From Deltaproteobacteria bacterium (GTDB lineage Bacteria > Desulfobacterota > Desulfuromonadia > Geobacterales > DSM-12255), in contig JAGFXN010000132.1 in assembly GCA_017861215.1 (NCBI GenBank), positions 1 through 5,154 on the forward strand: DNA of 5,154 nt, read 5' to 3'. Below, in pieces: positions 1 to 4,687 of the stretch. Within the stretch, counting starts at the first letter, position 1, and every line of letters starts with the position of its first letter. The position numbers and the translations under genes are program-made. Below the pieces are notes generated by a model. The model worked only from the letters and a program-made list of their open reading frames with translations. It was not told where the DNA came from and did not search any database.

Positions 1-104
1 ATGATGCGGCCGGTGTCGTCTTTCATCAGGTAGACGCCTGAAGACGCGGGGAAATGTTTGATGGCGGCGGCAGATAACATGAAATTCAGTATAAATTGCG
101 CCAT
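1..104 (-). CDS. uvrC: UvrABC excinuclease subunit C, N-terminal fragment (cut by window edge)
   Basis: On the minus strand the 34 readable codons from the ATG at 104-102 encode a start typical of UvrC: residues 15-34 read IKHFPASSGVYLMKDDTGRI. This matches the opening of the GIY-YIG nuclease domain, with GVY (residues 23-25) in the 'GIY' position and the usual following LMKD-xxG-xI stretch. UvrC makes the 3' and 5' incisions around UvrB-bound DNA lesions in nucleotide excision repair in the cytoplasm. The YIG half of the motif and the remainder of the protein lie beyond position 1. The frame is closed by a stop at 128-126, so the start is either this ATG or the internal ATG at 80-78. Neither has a clear Shine-Dalgarno sequence. 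Other GIY-YIG proteins, such as exonuclease-GIY-YIG fusions, share this stretch, but its place at the extreme N-terminus favours UvrC. Confidence 0.85.
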   Translation of the reverse strand, partial: MAQFILNFMLSAAAIKHFPASSGVYLMKDDTGRI

Positions 105-246
105 GGTTTTCGGAAAGAGATATGTTCAAAAACTTGAGTTGCTGTCGCGGCAAGATAATGACTTTTCCGTTGTCATCGAATCTGCTACCCTTGCCACGAC
201 GTATGCCGGGCTATGCACTACGGTGCGATCAACAAAAAGAGCGGTC

Positions 247-251
247 AGGAG
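247..251 (+). promoter_or_regulatory. ribosome binding site fixing the DUF2889 gene start
   Basis: AGGAG is followed by a 6-nt spacer and the ATG at 258. The frame stays open upstream to another ATG at 213, but that one has no purine-rich box in front, and the family similarity begins only after 258. The shorter start is therefore preferred. Confidence 0.75.
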
Positions 252-257
252 CAGAAT

Positions 258-707
258 ATGCAGCCGGACAATGTTTTTGAGAATTTCCAGCGGGACATTT
301 CCTACCGGATTTTACGGTGTGAAGACGGCATTGCCCTGACGGCAACCCTGAAGGATGTCTTCCATGACATCTTCATTGAAGTCCGTGTTGAGCCTGTCAG
401 CATGAGAATCAGCTCTGCCATGGTCAATTTTCTCAAGCACCCCGCGGAGCACTGTCCGGAAATAGAGCGGGCGATGGCGGCGCTGGTCGGCACGGTAATC
501 GGCAAAGGCATGACAAGAAGGCTGTTCGAGCTTTTCGGCGGAAGTGAAGGGTGCGGCAATATCCGGACCATGCTGATGGGACTGCTGCCGCTGGCGCTCA
601 ATGCCAAAGCCGCTGCCGGGATTCAGGACCGGGACGAAATGCTGGAGAAAATCCGCCGGGAGCTTACCGGGTCCTGTATCGGCTATCCGCAAGCAGGGCG
701 GCCATGA
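258..707 (+). CDS. DUF2889 family protein, function unknown
   Basis: This 149-residue protein fits the DUF2889 family (PF11136), which has no established function. The recognisable pattern is an N-terminal beta-rich part (about residues 10-50) containing a 'L-x-D-x-x-H-D' segment (LKDVFHDIF, residues 31-39). It is followed by the family's centre: HPAEHCPEIE (61-70), ALVGTVIGKGMTRR (75-88) and FGGSEGCG (93-100). A last cysteine lies at 139 near the end. In relatives as I remember them, these blocks read roughly 'PH-x-x-C', 'LVG-x-x-I-x-x-G-(F/W)' and 'GG-x-x-GC-T-H-L'. Here the last block has GCGNI, so the usual TH pair is absent. There is no signal peptide or membrane segment, so it is probably cytoplasmic. 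The stop codon is 27 bp upstream of lipA on the same strand, so the two are probably one transcript. A role linked to lipoylation is only a guess from position. Confidence 0.8.
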   Translation: MQPDNVFENFQRDISYRILRCEDGIALTATLKDVFHDIFIEVRVEPVSMRISSAMVNFLKHPAEHCPEIERAMAALVGTVIGKGMTRRLFELFGGSEGCGNIRTMLMGLLPLALNAKAAAGIQDRDEMLEKIRRELTGSCIGYPQAGRP

Positions 708-724
708 TGCAGGCAGTCCTCAGC

Positions 725-730
725 AGGAGG
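725..730 (+). promoter_or_regulatory. strong ribosome binding site of lipA
   Basis: A perfect AGGAGG lies 4 nt before the ATG at 735. It sits in the 27-bp gap after the DUF2889 stop codon and supports independent, efficient translation of lipA within a shared transcript. The resulting N-terminus matches the usual LipA opening (RKPGWLQKK). Confidence 0.75.
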
Positions 731-734
731 GAAA

Positions 735-1580
735 ATGCAGGTGCGCCGTAAGCCCGGGTGGCTGCAGAAAAAAGTATCGCCGGCCGACCATGCCGAGATG
801 GACCGGCTGCTGGGCTCGCTGCAGCTGAACACGGTATGCCGTGAAGCTGCCTGTCCGAACATCTCCGAGTGTTTCCGGCAGAAACAGGCAACTTTTCTTG
901 TCATGGGGCGGGCCTGCACCCGCAGCTGCCGTTTCTGCAACGTATCTGCCGACAGGCCCCTGCCGCTCGACTCCGGAGAGCCGGCACGGGTTGCCGAAGC
1001 TGTGCGGCAACTGGCCCTGGCGCATGTCGTCATCACAAGCCCCACCCGCGATGATCTTGCCGATGGCGGCGCTGCCCATTTTGCGGCAACAGTTGCCGCC
1101 ATTCGCCGCGTTTCTCCGCACACGGCAATAGAGCTGCTGATACCGGATCTGCAGGGGAGTGACGGGAGCCTGCAGCTGATTCTGGCAAGTTATCCGGATA
1201 TTCTCGGCCATAATATCGAGACGGTGCCGCGCCTCTATGCCATCCGCGCCGGCGCTGATTATGAGCGTTCGCTGCGGTTGCTGCAAAGTGCCCACGAGTT
1301 TGCCGCTGCTATTCCGGTTAAATCGGGGATCATGCTCGGACTTGGTGAGTCCGATGACGAGGTGCTGGAGACGATCGCCGCGATACGGGCAACCGGCTGC
1401 AGCTATCTGAGCATCGGTCAGTATCTGGCGCCAAGCCGCCGCCATCATCCGGTTGCCGCGTTCATCGAGCCGTCCGAATTCGACCGCTACCGGGATGCGG
1501 CGCTGCAGCTCGGTTTTGCCCATGTCGAAAGCGGCCCGTATGTGCGCAGCTCCTACCATGCAGAGCGCTATCAGGGATGA
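735..1580 (+). CDS. lipA: lipoyl synthase (radical SAM)
   Basis: LipA inserts two sulfur atoms at C6 and C8 of protein-bound octanoyl groups. This makes the lipoyl cofactor of 2-oxoacid dehydrogenases and the glycine cleavage H protein. The 281-residue protein is within normal bacterial size and complete. The auxiliary, sulfur-donating [4Fe-4S] cluster motif is C35-x4-C40-x5-C46. The radical-SAM cluster motif is C61-x3-C65-x2-C68 (CTRSCRFC). Further family signatures are TRDDLADGGA (104-113), LIPDLQG (135-141), HNIETVPRLY (159-168), KSGIMLGLGE (196-205), SIGQYLAPSR (226-235) and the C-terminal RSSYHA (271-276), whose serine ligates the auxiliary cluster. All key residues are present, so an active enzyme is expected. 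No lipB is visible in the window. The neighbour upstream is the DUF2889 gene, likely in the same operon. Confidence 0.97.
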   Translation: MQVRRKPGWLQKKVSPADHAEMDRLLGSLQLNTVCREAACPNISECFRQKQATFLVMGRACTRSCRFCNVSADRPLPLDSGEPARVAEAVRQLALAHVVITSPTRDDLADGGAAHFAATVAAIRRVSPHTAIELLIPDLQGSDGSLQLILASYPDILGHNIETVPRLYAIRAGADYERSLRLLQSAHEFAAAIPVKSGIMLGLGESDDEVLETIAAIRATGCSYLSIGQYLAPSRRHHPVAAFIEPSEFDRYRDAALQLGFAHVESGPYVRSSYHAERYQG

Positions 1581-1594
1581 CCGCCGGAAACTAT

Positions 1595-1638
1595 GCTGCC
1601 GGAGGGCTCAGTGAAGGCTGCCGGCATGCTCAGGGAGA
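1595..1638 (+). repeat. imperfect 22-bp tandem repeat downstream of lipA
   Basis: Two adjacent 22-bp units (1595-1616 and 1617-1638) start with the same GCTGCCGG and share GCTCAG at the same offset. By hand count 16 of 22 positions agree. The unit spacing is exactly two helical turns. The second unit contains the palindrome TGCCGGCA (1619-1626). An AT-rich run (TTTTTAAAATTAT) follows at 1642-1654. No convincing hairpin-plus-T-run terminator could be built here, so this may be a protein-binding site or simply a duplication. Confidence 0.45.
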
Positions 1639-1748
1639 CGGTTTTTAAAATTATCCGTTCTGCTTTTCATTGCCTCCTGTGCTGTGCATTAGCCGAGTCT
1701 CTGGTAAACTGTTGCTAGAAAAGATTCTGCATCGGCCGGGGGTAGAAT

Positions 1749-2633
1749 ATGAGAATTTTCATCAGCGGCGGTACCGGTTTTGTCGGCGGGCATCTCTGCA
1801 GAGAGCTGCTCTCCAGGGGGCATCAGCTGCGGCTGCTTGCCCATGGCCGCAGGGGCGAAGAGGGCAGCGGCATTGAATATGTCAACGGGGATGTCACCTC
1901 TGCCGACGAGTGCGCTGCCGGGGCCAAGGGGTGTGAGGCGGTCATCAACCTGGTCGGCATCATCAGGGAGTTCCCGGCGCGCGGCATAACCTTCCCCCGG
2001 CTGCATGTCGAGGCCACCCGCAACATGCTGGCCGCGGCCAAGGCGAACGGAATCAGCCGCTACCTGCAGATGTCGGCGCTCGGCAGCAGGCCGGCCGCGG
2101 TCTCCGGGTATCATCAGAGCAAATACGCGGCGGAAGAGCTGGTGGTGGCCTCCGGACTTGATTACACGATTTTCAGGCCATCCCTGATCTTCGGCCCGGA
2201 AGACGCTTTTGTGAATATGCTGGCCGGTTTCATCCGCAGCTTCTCGATTGTCCCGGTCATCGGCGACGGCAAATACCGGCTGCAGCCGATTGCGGCGGAT
2301 GACGTGGCACGCTGCTTTGCGCTTGCCCTGGAGAAGGCGGAGACCGTCGGCAAGGCGTACACTATCTGCGGTCCCGACCGGCTGACCTATCTTGACATTG
2401 TCGATGCGGTCGCAAGGGCTCTCGGCAGATTCTTTGTCCTGAAGATGAAAAATCCGCTGGTGCTGATGCAGTTCGTCACGCCGCTGCTGGAGAAATTCCC
2501 GTTCTATCCGGTCACGTCAGACCAGATAACCATGCTGCTGGAAGAGAGCATCTGCGACGGCAGCTGGCAGGAGACGTTTGCGTTCAAGCCGGTCGGCTTT
2601 GAAGAGGGAATCAGCGGCTATCTGCGGAAATGA
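1749..2633 (+). CDS. NDUFA9-like atypical short-chain dehydrogenase / NAD(P)-binding Rossmann-fold protein
   Basis: This complete 294-residue protein belongs to the atypical extended SDR group, close to the 'complex I NDUFA9 subunit family' proteins of bacteria. The dinucleotide-binding loop is GGTGFVG (residues 7-13) after a hydrophobic first strand. GDVT (47-50) is the usual acidic turn after strand 3, NLVGI (67-71) follows, SAL (109-111) holds the serine, and YHQSK (121-125) supplies the Tyr-x-x-x-Lys pair. FRPSLIFGPED (142-152) and the QPIAADDVA stretch (179-187) are typical of this family. NAD(P)(H) binding is therefore well supported, but the substrate is unknown. Bacterial members are named after the mitochondrial complex I subunit by similarity only, and nothing here shows a link to complex I. 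The start is ATG 1749, with a weak GGGGG box at 1737-1741. A possible extended -10 (TGGTAAACT, 1702-1710) lies upstream but lacks a good -35. The gene stands alone, with 168 bp before it and 70 bp after. Confidence 0.85.
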   Translation: MRIFISGGTGFVGGHLCRELLSRGHQLRLLAHGRRGEEGSGIEYVNGDVTSADECAAGAKGCEAVINLVGIIREFPARGITFPRLHVEATRNMLAAAKANGISRYLQMSALGSRPAAVSGYHQSKYAAEELVVASGLDYTIFRPSLIFGPEDAFVNMLAGFIRSFSIVPVIGDGKYRLQPIAADDVARCFALALEKAETVGKAYTICGPDRLTYLDIVDAVARALGRFFVLKMKNPLVLMQFVTPLLEKFPFYPVTSDQITMLLEESICDGSWQETFAFKPVGFEEGISGYLRK

Positions 2634-2653
2634 GCGGGGCAGGTAATAACCGG

Positions 2654-2687
2654 TTGAATCTTCAATGGTGATAACGCATTATTGCGT
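2654..2687 (+). promoter_or_regulatory. possible promoter with overlapping inverted repeat before the small-protein gene
   Basis: TTGAAT (2654-2659) and CATTAT (2677-2682) are 17 bp apart, each matching 4 of 6 sigma-70 consensus bases. A short inverted repeat, ACGCA-TTAT-TGCGT (2674-2687), covers the -10 hexamer and ends 2 nt before the AGGAGG at 2690. If used, the message would begin very close to the ribosome binding site. The arrangement would suit an operator for self-repression, but the boxes are weak and this is inference. Confidence 0.3.
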
Positions 2688-2689
2688 GC

Positions 2690-2695
2690 AGGAGG
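2690..2695 (+). promoter_or_regulatory. ribosome binding site deciding the start of the 57-residue gene
   Basis: A perfect AGGAGG lies 8 nt before ATG 2704. The frame is open upstream to an ATG at 2665, but that one would place this box inside the coding sequence and has no box of its own. Confidence 0.75.
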
Positions 2696-2703
2696 CACAT
2701 CTG

Positions 2704-2877
2704 ATGGCACTTTCTTCCCTGATGGCGAAAAACCGTGATGAGCAGCGTGACGAGTTCATGAAAAAAACACCGGGGGAGCGTTTGCTGCTGGCCCTTGAAC
2801 TTTCGGATTCCTGTGCTCTACTGAATGCCGCTGCGAGAAAAGCGCTGGAGGAAAAGCGTGCTGCTGCAAAAGCTTAA
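2704..2877 (+). CDS. small charged helical protein (57 aa), partner of the downstream nucleotidyltransferase-like gene
   Basis: I do not recognise a named family. The 57-residue product is rich in Lys, Arg, Glu and Ala, with no Pro after residue 23, no signal peptide and no membrane segment. After a basic/acidic N-terminal stretch (KNRDEQRDEF, residues 9-18) comes a TPGERLLLALELSD block (22-35), a pattern I associate with small proteins encoded next to nucleotidyltransferases. An alanine-rich basic helix (about 40-57) ends the protein. Start ATG 2704 is fixed by the AGGAGG at 2690; ATG 2722 (residue 7) is an alternative without such a box. Its last 20 nt overlap the start of the next gene, whose ribosome binding site lies inside this coding region, so translation of the two is probably coupled. 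A possible role is as a partner or regulator of the nucleotidyltransferase-like protein, in toxin-antitoxin style, but this rests on gene order alone. Confidence 0.65.
   Translation: MALSSLMAKNRDEQRDEFMKKTPGERLLLALELSDSCALLNAAARKALEEKRAAAKA
2847..2851 (+). promoter_or_regulatory. ribosome binding site deciding the GTG start of the nucleotidyltransferase-like gene
   Basis: GGAGG sits inside the 3' end of the preceding small gene, 6 nt before GTG 2858. The ATG at 2825 in the same frame has no comparable box and would add 11 residues encoded antiparallel to no known conservation, so the GTG is preferred. Confidence 0.65.
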
Positions 2878-3376
2878 TCAGGCTCTGGATGTGCTGACTG
2901 CGCTTCGCAATGACGGGCGGATCGGCGGTTTTGCCCTTGTCGGCGGACTTGCCGTTTCGGCCTGGAGTCCGCCCCGGGCTACCATGTATGTTGATCTGCT
3001 CGTTCGGGTCGAGGCGGATAACCTGCAGCATCTTGTGCAAGCGCTCTGCGCTGCAGGGATGAACGCCGTGCTGCGGCGCGGCGGGTTTGATGGTCCTGTG
3101 CCGTGTCTGATTCGCGCCGATGCTCTCGATATCATTGTCGCCACGAAACAATATGAGGCAGAGGCCATCGAACAGAGCATTGCCGTCAATATTGCCGGCA
3201 GGGCTATACCGGTAGCATCTCCCGAATATCTCATCATTCTCAAGCTCAAGGCCGGCGGTCCTCGTGACCTGCTCGATGTTCAGGAACTTCTGGCAGCCAA
3301 TCTTGTCGATCGTGTTCTGCTTGCCGGGCTCGCGACACGCTATCGGGTTGAACTTCCCCGGGAGGGGGTTGAGTAA
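2858..3376 (+). CDS. nucleotidyltransferase-fold protein (AbiEii/DUF6036-like) with altered active site
   Basis: Starting at GTG 2858, this 172-residue protein has the layout of small polymerase-beta-superfamily nucleotidyltransferases. A helix (about 3-20) leads to ALVGGLAVSAW (26-36), the 'hGG' nucleotide-binding turn. After the expected 13-residue gap, the DhD metal site should follow as 'T-K-D-(I/V)-D-LLV'. The sequence instead reads TMYVDLLV (42-49): Tyr44 replaces the first Asp, Asp46 is kept. The third acidic residue is probably Asp91 (ALDIIVAT, 89-96). The C-terminal ASPEYLIILKLKAGGPRDLLDVQELL block (about 120-145) is typical of the group. Loss of one metal ligand would be expected to impair catalysis. 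The Tyr codon TAT (2987-2989) is one base from GAT (Asp). The gene overlaps the small gene by 20 nt, giving a coupled pair. Relatives include toxins of abortive-infection modules and uncharacterised proteins, so the function here is open. Confidence 0.75.
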   Translation: MLLQKLNQALDVLTALRNDGRIGGFALVGGLAVSAWSPPRATMYVDLLVRVEADNLQHLVQALCAAGMNAVLRRGGFDGPVPCLIRADALDIIVATKQYEAEAIEQSIAVNIAGRAIPVASPEYLIILKLKAGGPRDLLDVQELLAANLVDRVLLAGLATRYRVELPREGVE

Positions 3377-3521
3377 AGATCTTGTCAGGTACTCATTTGA
3401 AGGGGAAGGGTGGCAAACCTTGCCGTCTACCGGTCGGCAGGGGAGAGGTTGAAAGATTGATCCCGCCCAAAAGCCTGCCAGCCCGGCCTGACCAGCACCT
3501 GCTCAGCCTGCCTCGGAAACA

Positions 3522-3549
3522 GCAAGGGCGGCCGATGGCCGCCTGTTGC
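3522..3549. terminator. strong GC hairpin between convergent genes, probable bidirectional terminator
   Basis: GGCGGCC (3527-3533) and GGCCGCC (3537-3543) form a perfect 7-bp stem with a GAT loop. A further GCAA/TTGC pairing (3522-3525 with 3546-3549) extends it across a small internal loop. It lies between the plus-strand nucleotidyltransferase-like gene (ends 3376) and the minus-strand radC (ends 3608), where a shared terminator is expected. A T-run on the plus strand comes only at 3558-3562, 8 nt after the stem, and the minus strand has just a short TGTTT, so it is not a textbook intrinsic terminator. The rest of 3377-3607 shows no gene I can support. Confidence 0.5.
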
Positions 3550-3607
3550 ATGATGTATTTTTCACCTGTCATTCTGTCTGCCGACCGTCTATGCCATTGT
3601 TCAGAGC

Positions 3608-4294
3608 CTACAGCAGCCCCATCTCCACAAAGCTGAAATAGCTGCCGTCGCCGATGATGATGTGATCGAGCACCCTGATTCCCATGATATCGCCGGCCTC
3701 TTTGAGCCGCCGGGTGATCTCCCGGTCTTCGCGGCTGGGCGCAGGGTCGCCCGAGGGGTGATTGTGCACGAGGATGACCGCAGCTGCCGACTCCTTGACC
3801 GCCGGGCTGAACACCTCCCGCGGATGAACAATGCTCTGGTTGAGCGAGCCTTCCGAAATCTGCTCCTCACGCATAATCCTGTTTTTCCCGTCAAGCAGCA
3901 GCGTCAGAAAATATTCCCGCCGCCGGTCGCGAAAGCGATAGTGAAAATGATTGAAGATCTGCAGCGGCGCAGTGAACCGCTCCAGGCTCTCCAGCCGGTC
4001 GCTTCTGACCCGTCCGGCAAGCGCCAGTGCTGCCAGAATCGACGCCGCCTTGGCCGGTCCCACCCCGTCAACGCCGCACAATTCAGTGAAAGTGGCGGCA
4101 GCAACCTTGCGCAGGTCGCCAAAGGTCTGGAGAATGTTTCGCCCGAGGTCGATGGCGCTCTGCTGCGAGGGGTGATCGCCGGTACGCAGCAGCAGCGCCA
4201 GCAGCTCCGCATCACTGAGCGCATCAGCGCCCATCTTCTGCAGCTTCTCCCGGGGACGCTCAGCCTCCGGCCACTCCTTGATTCCACCCTTCAT
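3608..4294 (-). CDS. radC: RadC family JAMM/MPN+ protein
   Basis: This complete 228-residue protein has the two-part RadC architecture. An N-terminal helical region carries EAERPREKLQKMGADALSDAELLALLL (about 10-36). Its helix-hairpin-helix is GVDGVGPAKAASI (74-86). The C-terminal MPN+ domain has the zinc-binding JAMM motif H177-x-H179-x7-S187-x2-D190, within HNHPSGDPAPS, and an upstream acidic EGSLNQSIVHPREVF segment (148-162). All motif residues are present. RadC is conserved and often taken to be a DNA repair protein, but the classical E. coli radC102 phenotype was traced to recG, and its true role is unsettled. ATG 4294 is preferred. The GTG directly before it (4297) is only 2 nt from the AGGGAG box at 4305-4300, while the ATG is 5 nt away. 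The upstream neighbour on the same strand is uppP, separated by a repeat element. Confidence 0.95.
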   Translation of the reverse strand: MKGGIKEWPEAERPREKLQKMGADALSDAELLALLLRTGDHPSQQSAIDLGRNILQTFGDLRKVAAATFTELCGVDGVGPAKAASILAALALAGRVRSDRLESLERFTAPLQIFNHFHYRFRDRRREYFLTLLLDGKNRIMREEQISEGSLNQSIVHPREVFSPAVKESAAAVILVHNHPSGDPAPSREDREITRRLKEAGDIMGIRVLDHIIIGDGSYFSFVEMGLL

Positions 4295-4299
4295 CACGA

Positions 4300-4305
4300 C
4301 TCCCT
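4300..4305 (-). promoter_or_regulatory. ribosome binding site of radC
   Basis: AGGGAG on the minus strand, 5 nt from ATG 4294 and 2 nt from GTG 4297. The spacing favours the ATG. Confidence 0.6.
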
Positions 4306-4341
4306 GCCCTGGAAAAAAGCATTCAACGGGAAAACATAATC

Positions 4342-4375
4342 TTTGAACCGCAAAGTATGCGAGGAGCGCTAAGGA
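4342..4375 (+). repeat. left terminal inverted repeat of the intergenic element
   Basis: It begins TTTGAACCGCAAAG and ends CGCTAAGGA. Against the reverse complement of 4605-4637, 28 of 33 positions agree with one extra G. Internally it consists of three degenerate direct units: ACCGCAAAG, TATGCGAGG and AGCGCTAAGG. Confidence 0.65.
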
Positions 4376-4479
4376 AAAGCTAAAAATGGTTTACATTTAA
4401 ACCGGGAAAATCTTTTCGACCTTTCTTGGGAGCTATAAACAAATAACATGGGCATCTTGCATCTCATCTTCAGGCCATC

Positions 4480-4556
4480 TTTAACCGGACTTCAATCGGC
4501 AAATCCTCGACGTAGCCGTGCTACGTCTGCGGTTTGTCTCAATCAGTCCAGTTAAA
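4480..4556. repeat. 77-bp imperfect palindrome with an 8-bp perfect core
   Basis: The core GACGTAGC-CGT-GCTACGTC (4509-4527) is a perfect 8-bp stem with a 3-nt loop. Symmetry about position 4518 continues outward to TTTAAC (4480-4485) and GTTAAA (4551-4556). By hand count 25 of 37 pairs are complementary, plus one G-U. Transcribed in either direction it would fold into a long cruciform-like hairpin. There is no adjacent T-run of the kind an intrinsic terminator needs. Confidence 0.65.
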
Positions 4557-4604
4557 CCTGACCTAAATCTGAGCGCAATTTTGACCATATTATTCATTTA
4601 GAGC

Positions 4605-4637
4605 TCCTTAGCGTCCTTGCGGTCTTTGCGGTGCAAA
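4605..4637 (-). repeat. right terminal inverted repeat of the intergenic element
   Basis: Read on the minus strand it begins TTTGCACCGCAAAG and ends CGCTAAGGA. It is made of three near-identical units, ACCGCAAAG, ACCGCAAGG and ACGCTAAGG, more regular than the left end. It lies 50 bp downstream of the uppP stop codon. Confidence 0.65.
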
Positions 4638-4687
4638 TGTTTTGAGCTTTTATTGCTCAGCAATGGAAATAATCGAATTGTAAGTGA

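Larger units (their letters stand above)
4342..4637. repeat. MITE-like palindromic intergenic element, about 296 bp
   Basis: This AT-richer, non-coding block fills most of the 393-bp gap between radC and uppP. Its ends are imperfect inverted repeats (4342-4375 and 4605-4637), and its interior holds several smaller inverted repeats: GGTTTA/TAAACC (4388-4403) and a 77-bp palindrome at 4480-4556. The similarity of the ends continues inward (GCTAAAAATG against GCTCTAAATG) and, after a short gap, outward (AAAACAT at 4331-4337 against ATGTTTT at 4637-4643). No open frame with a ribosome binding site and no transposase motif is present, so it would be non-autonomous. I could not identify a target-site duplication. 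Ends of the 'CCGCAAAG' kind are familiar to me from scattered intergenic repeats in deltaproteobacterial and other genomes, but that is memory, not a search. Confidence 0.6.

Noticed and set aside
134..159. TTGAGT and GATAAT as a promoter for the DUF2889-lipA pair
   Set aside because: The spacing is only 14 bp, too short for a normal sigma-70 promoter, and no alternative -35 fits the GATAAT.
720..1559. Long open frame on the minus strand opposite lipA
   Set aside because: It has no family resemblance or ribosome binding site. It is a by-product of the GC-rich codon use of lipA, which is unmistakable on the plus strand.
3419..3441. CTTGCCG/CGGCAGG hairpin as a terminator of the nucleotidyltransferase-like gene
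   Set aside because: The stem contains a G-U pair, the loop is large, and it is followed by a purine-rich stretch rather than T residues. The hairpin at 3522-3549 is much stronger.
3382..3636. 84-codon plus-strand open frame after the nucleotidyltransferase-like gene
   Set aside because: It has no ribosome binding site or recognisable pattern, runs through the GC hairpin, and ends inside radC.
3662..4339. 225-codon plus-strand open frame opposite radC
   Set aside because: It is antisense to a RadC with a complete JAMM motif. Its translation looks like a frame shadow, with no known family.
4342..4637. Intergenic element as a CRISPR array or tRNA/attachment site
   Set aside because: There are no repeats with regular unique spacers, no tRNA cloverleaf and no integrase gene. 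The structure is inverted and palindromic.
4652..4664. ATTGC-TCA-GCAAT hairpin as the uppP terminator
   Set aside because: The stem is only 5 bp and AT-rich, and on the minus strand it is followed by A residues instead of T residues.
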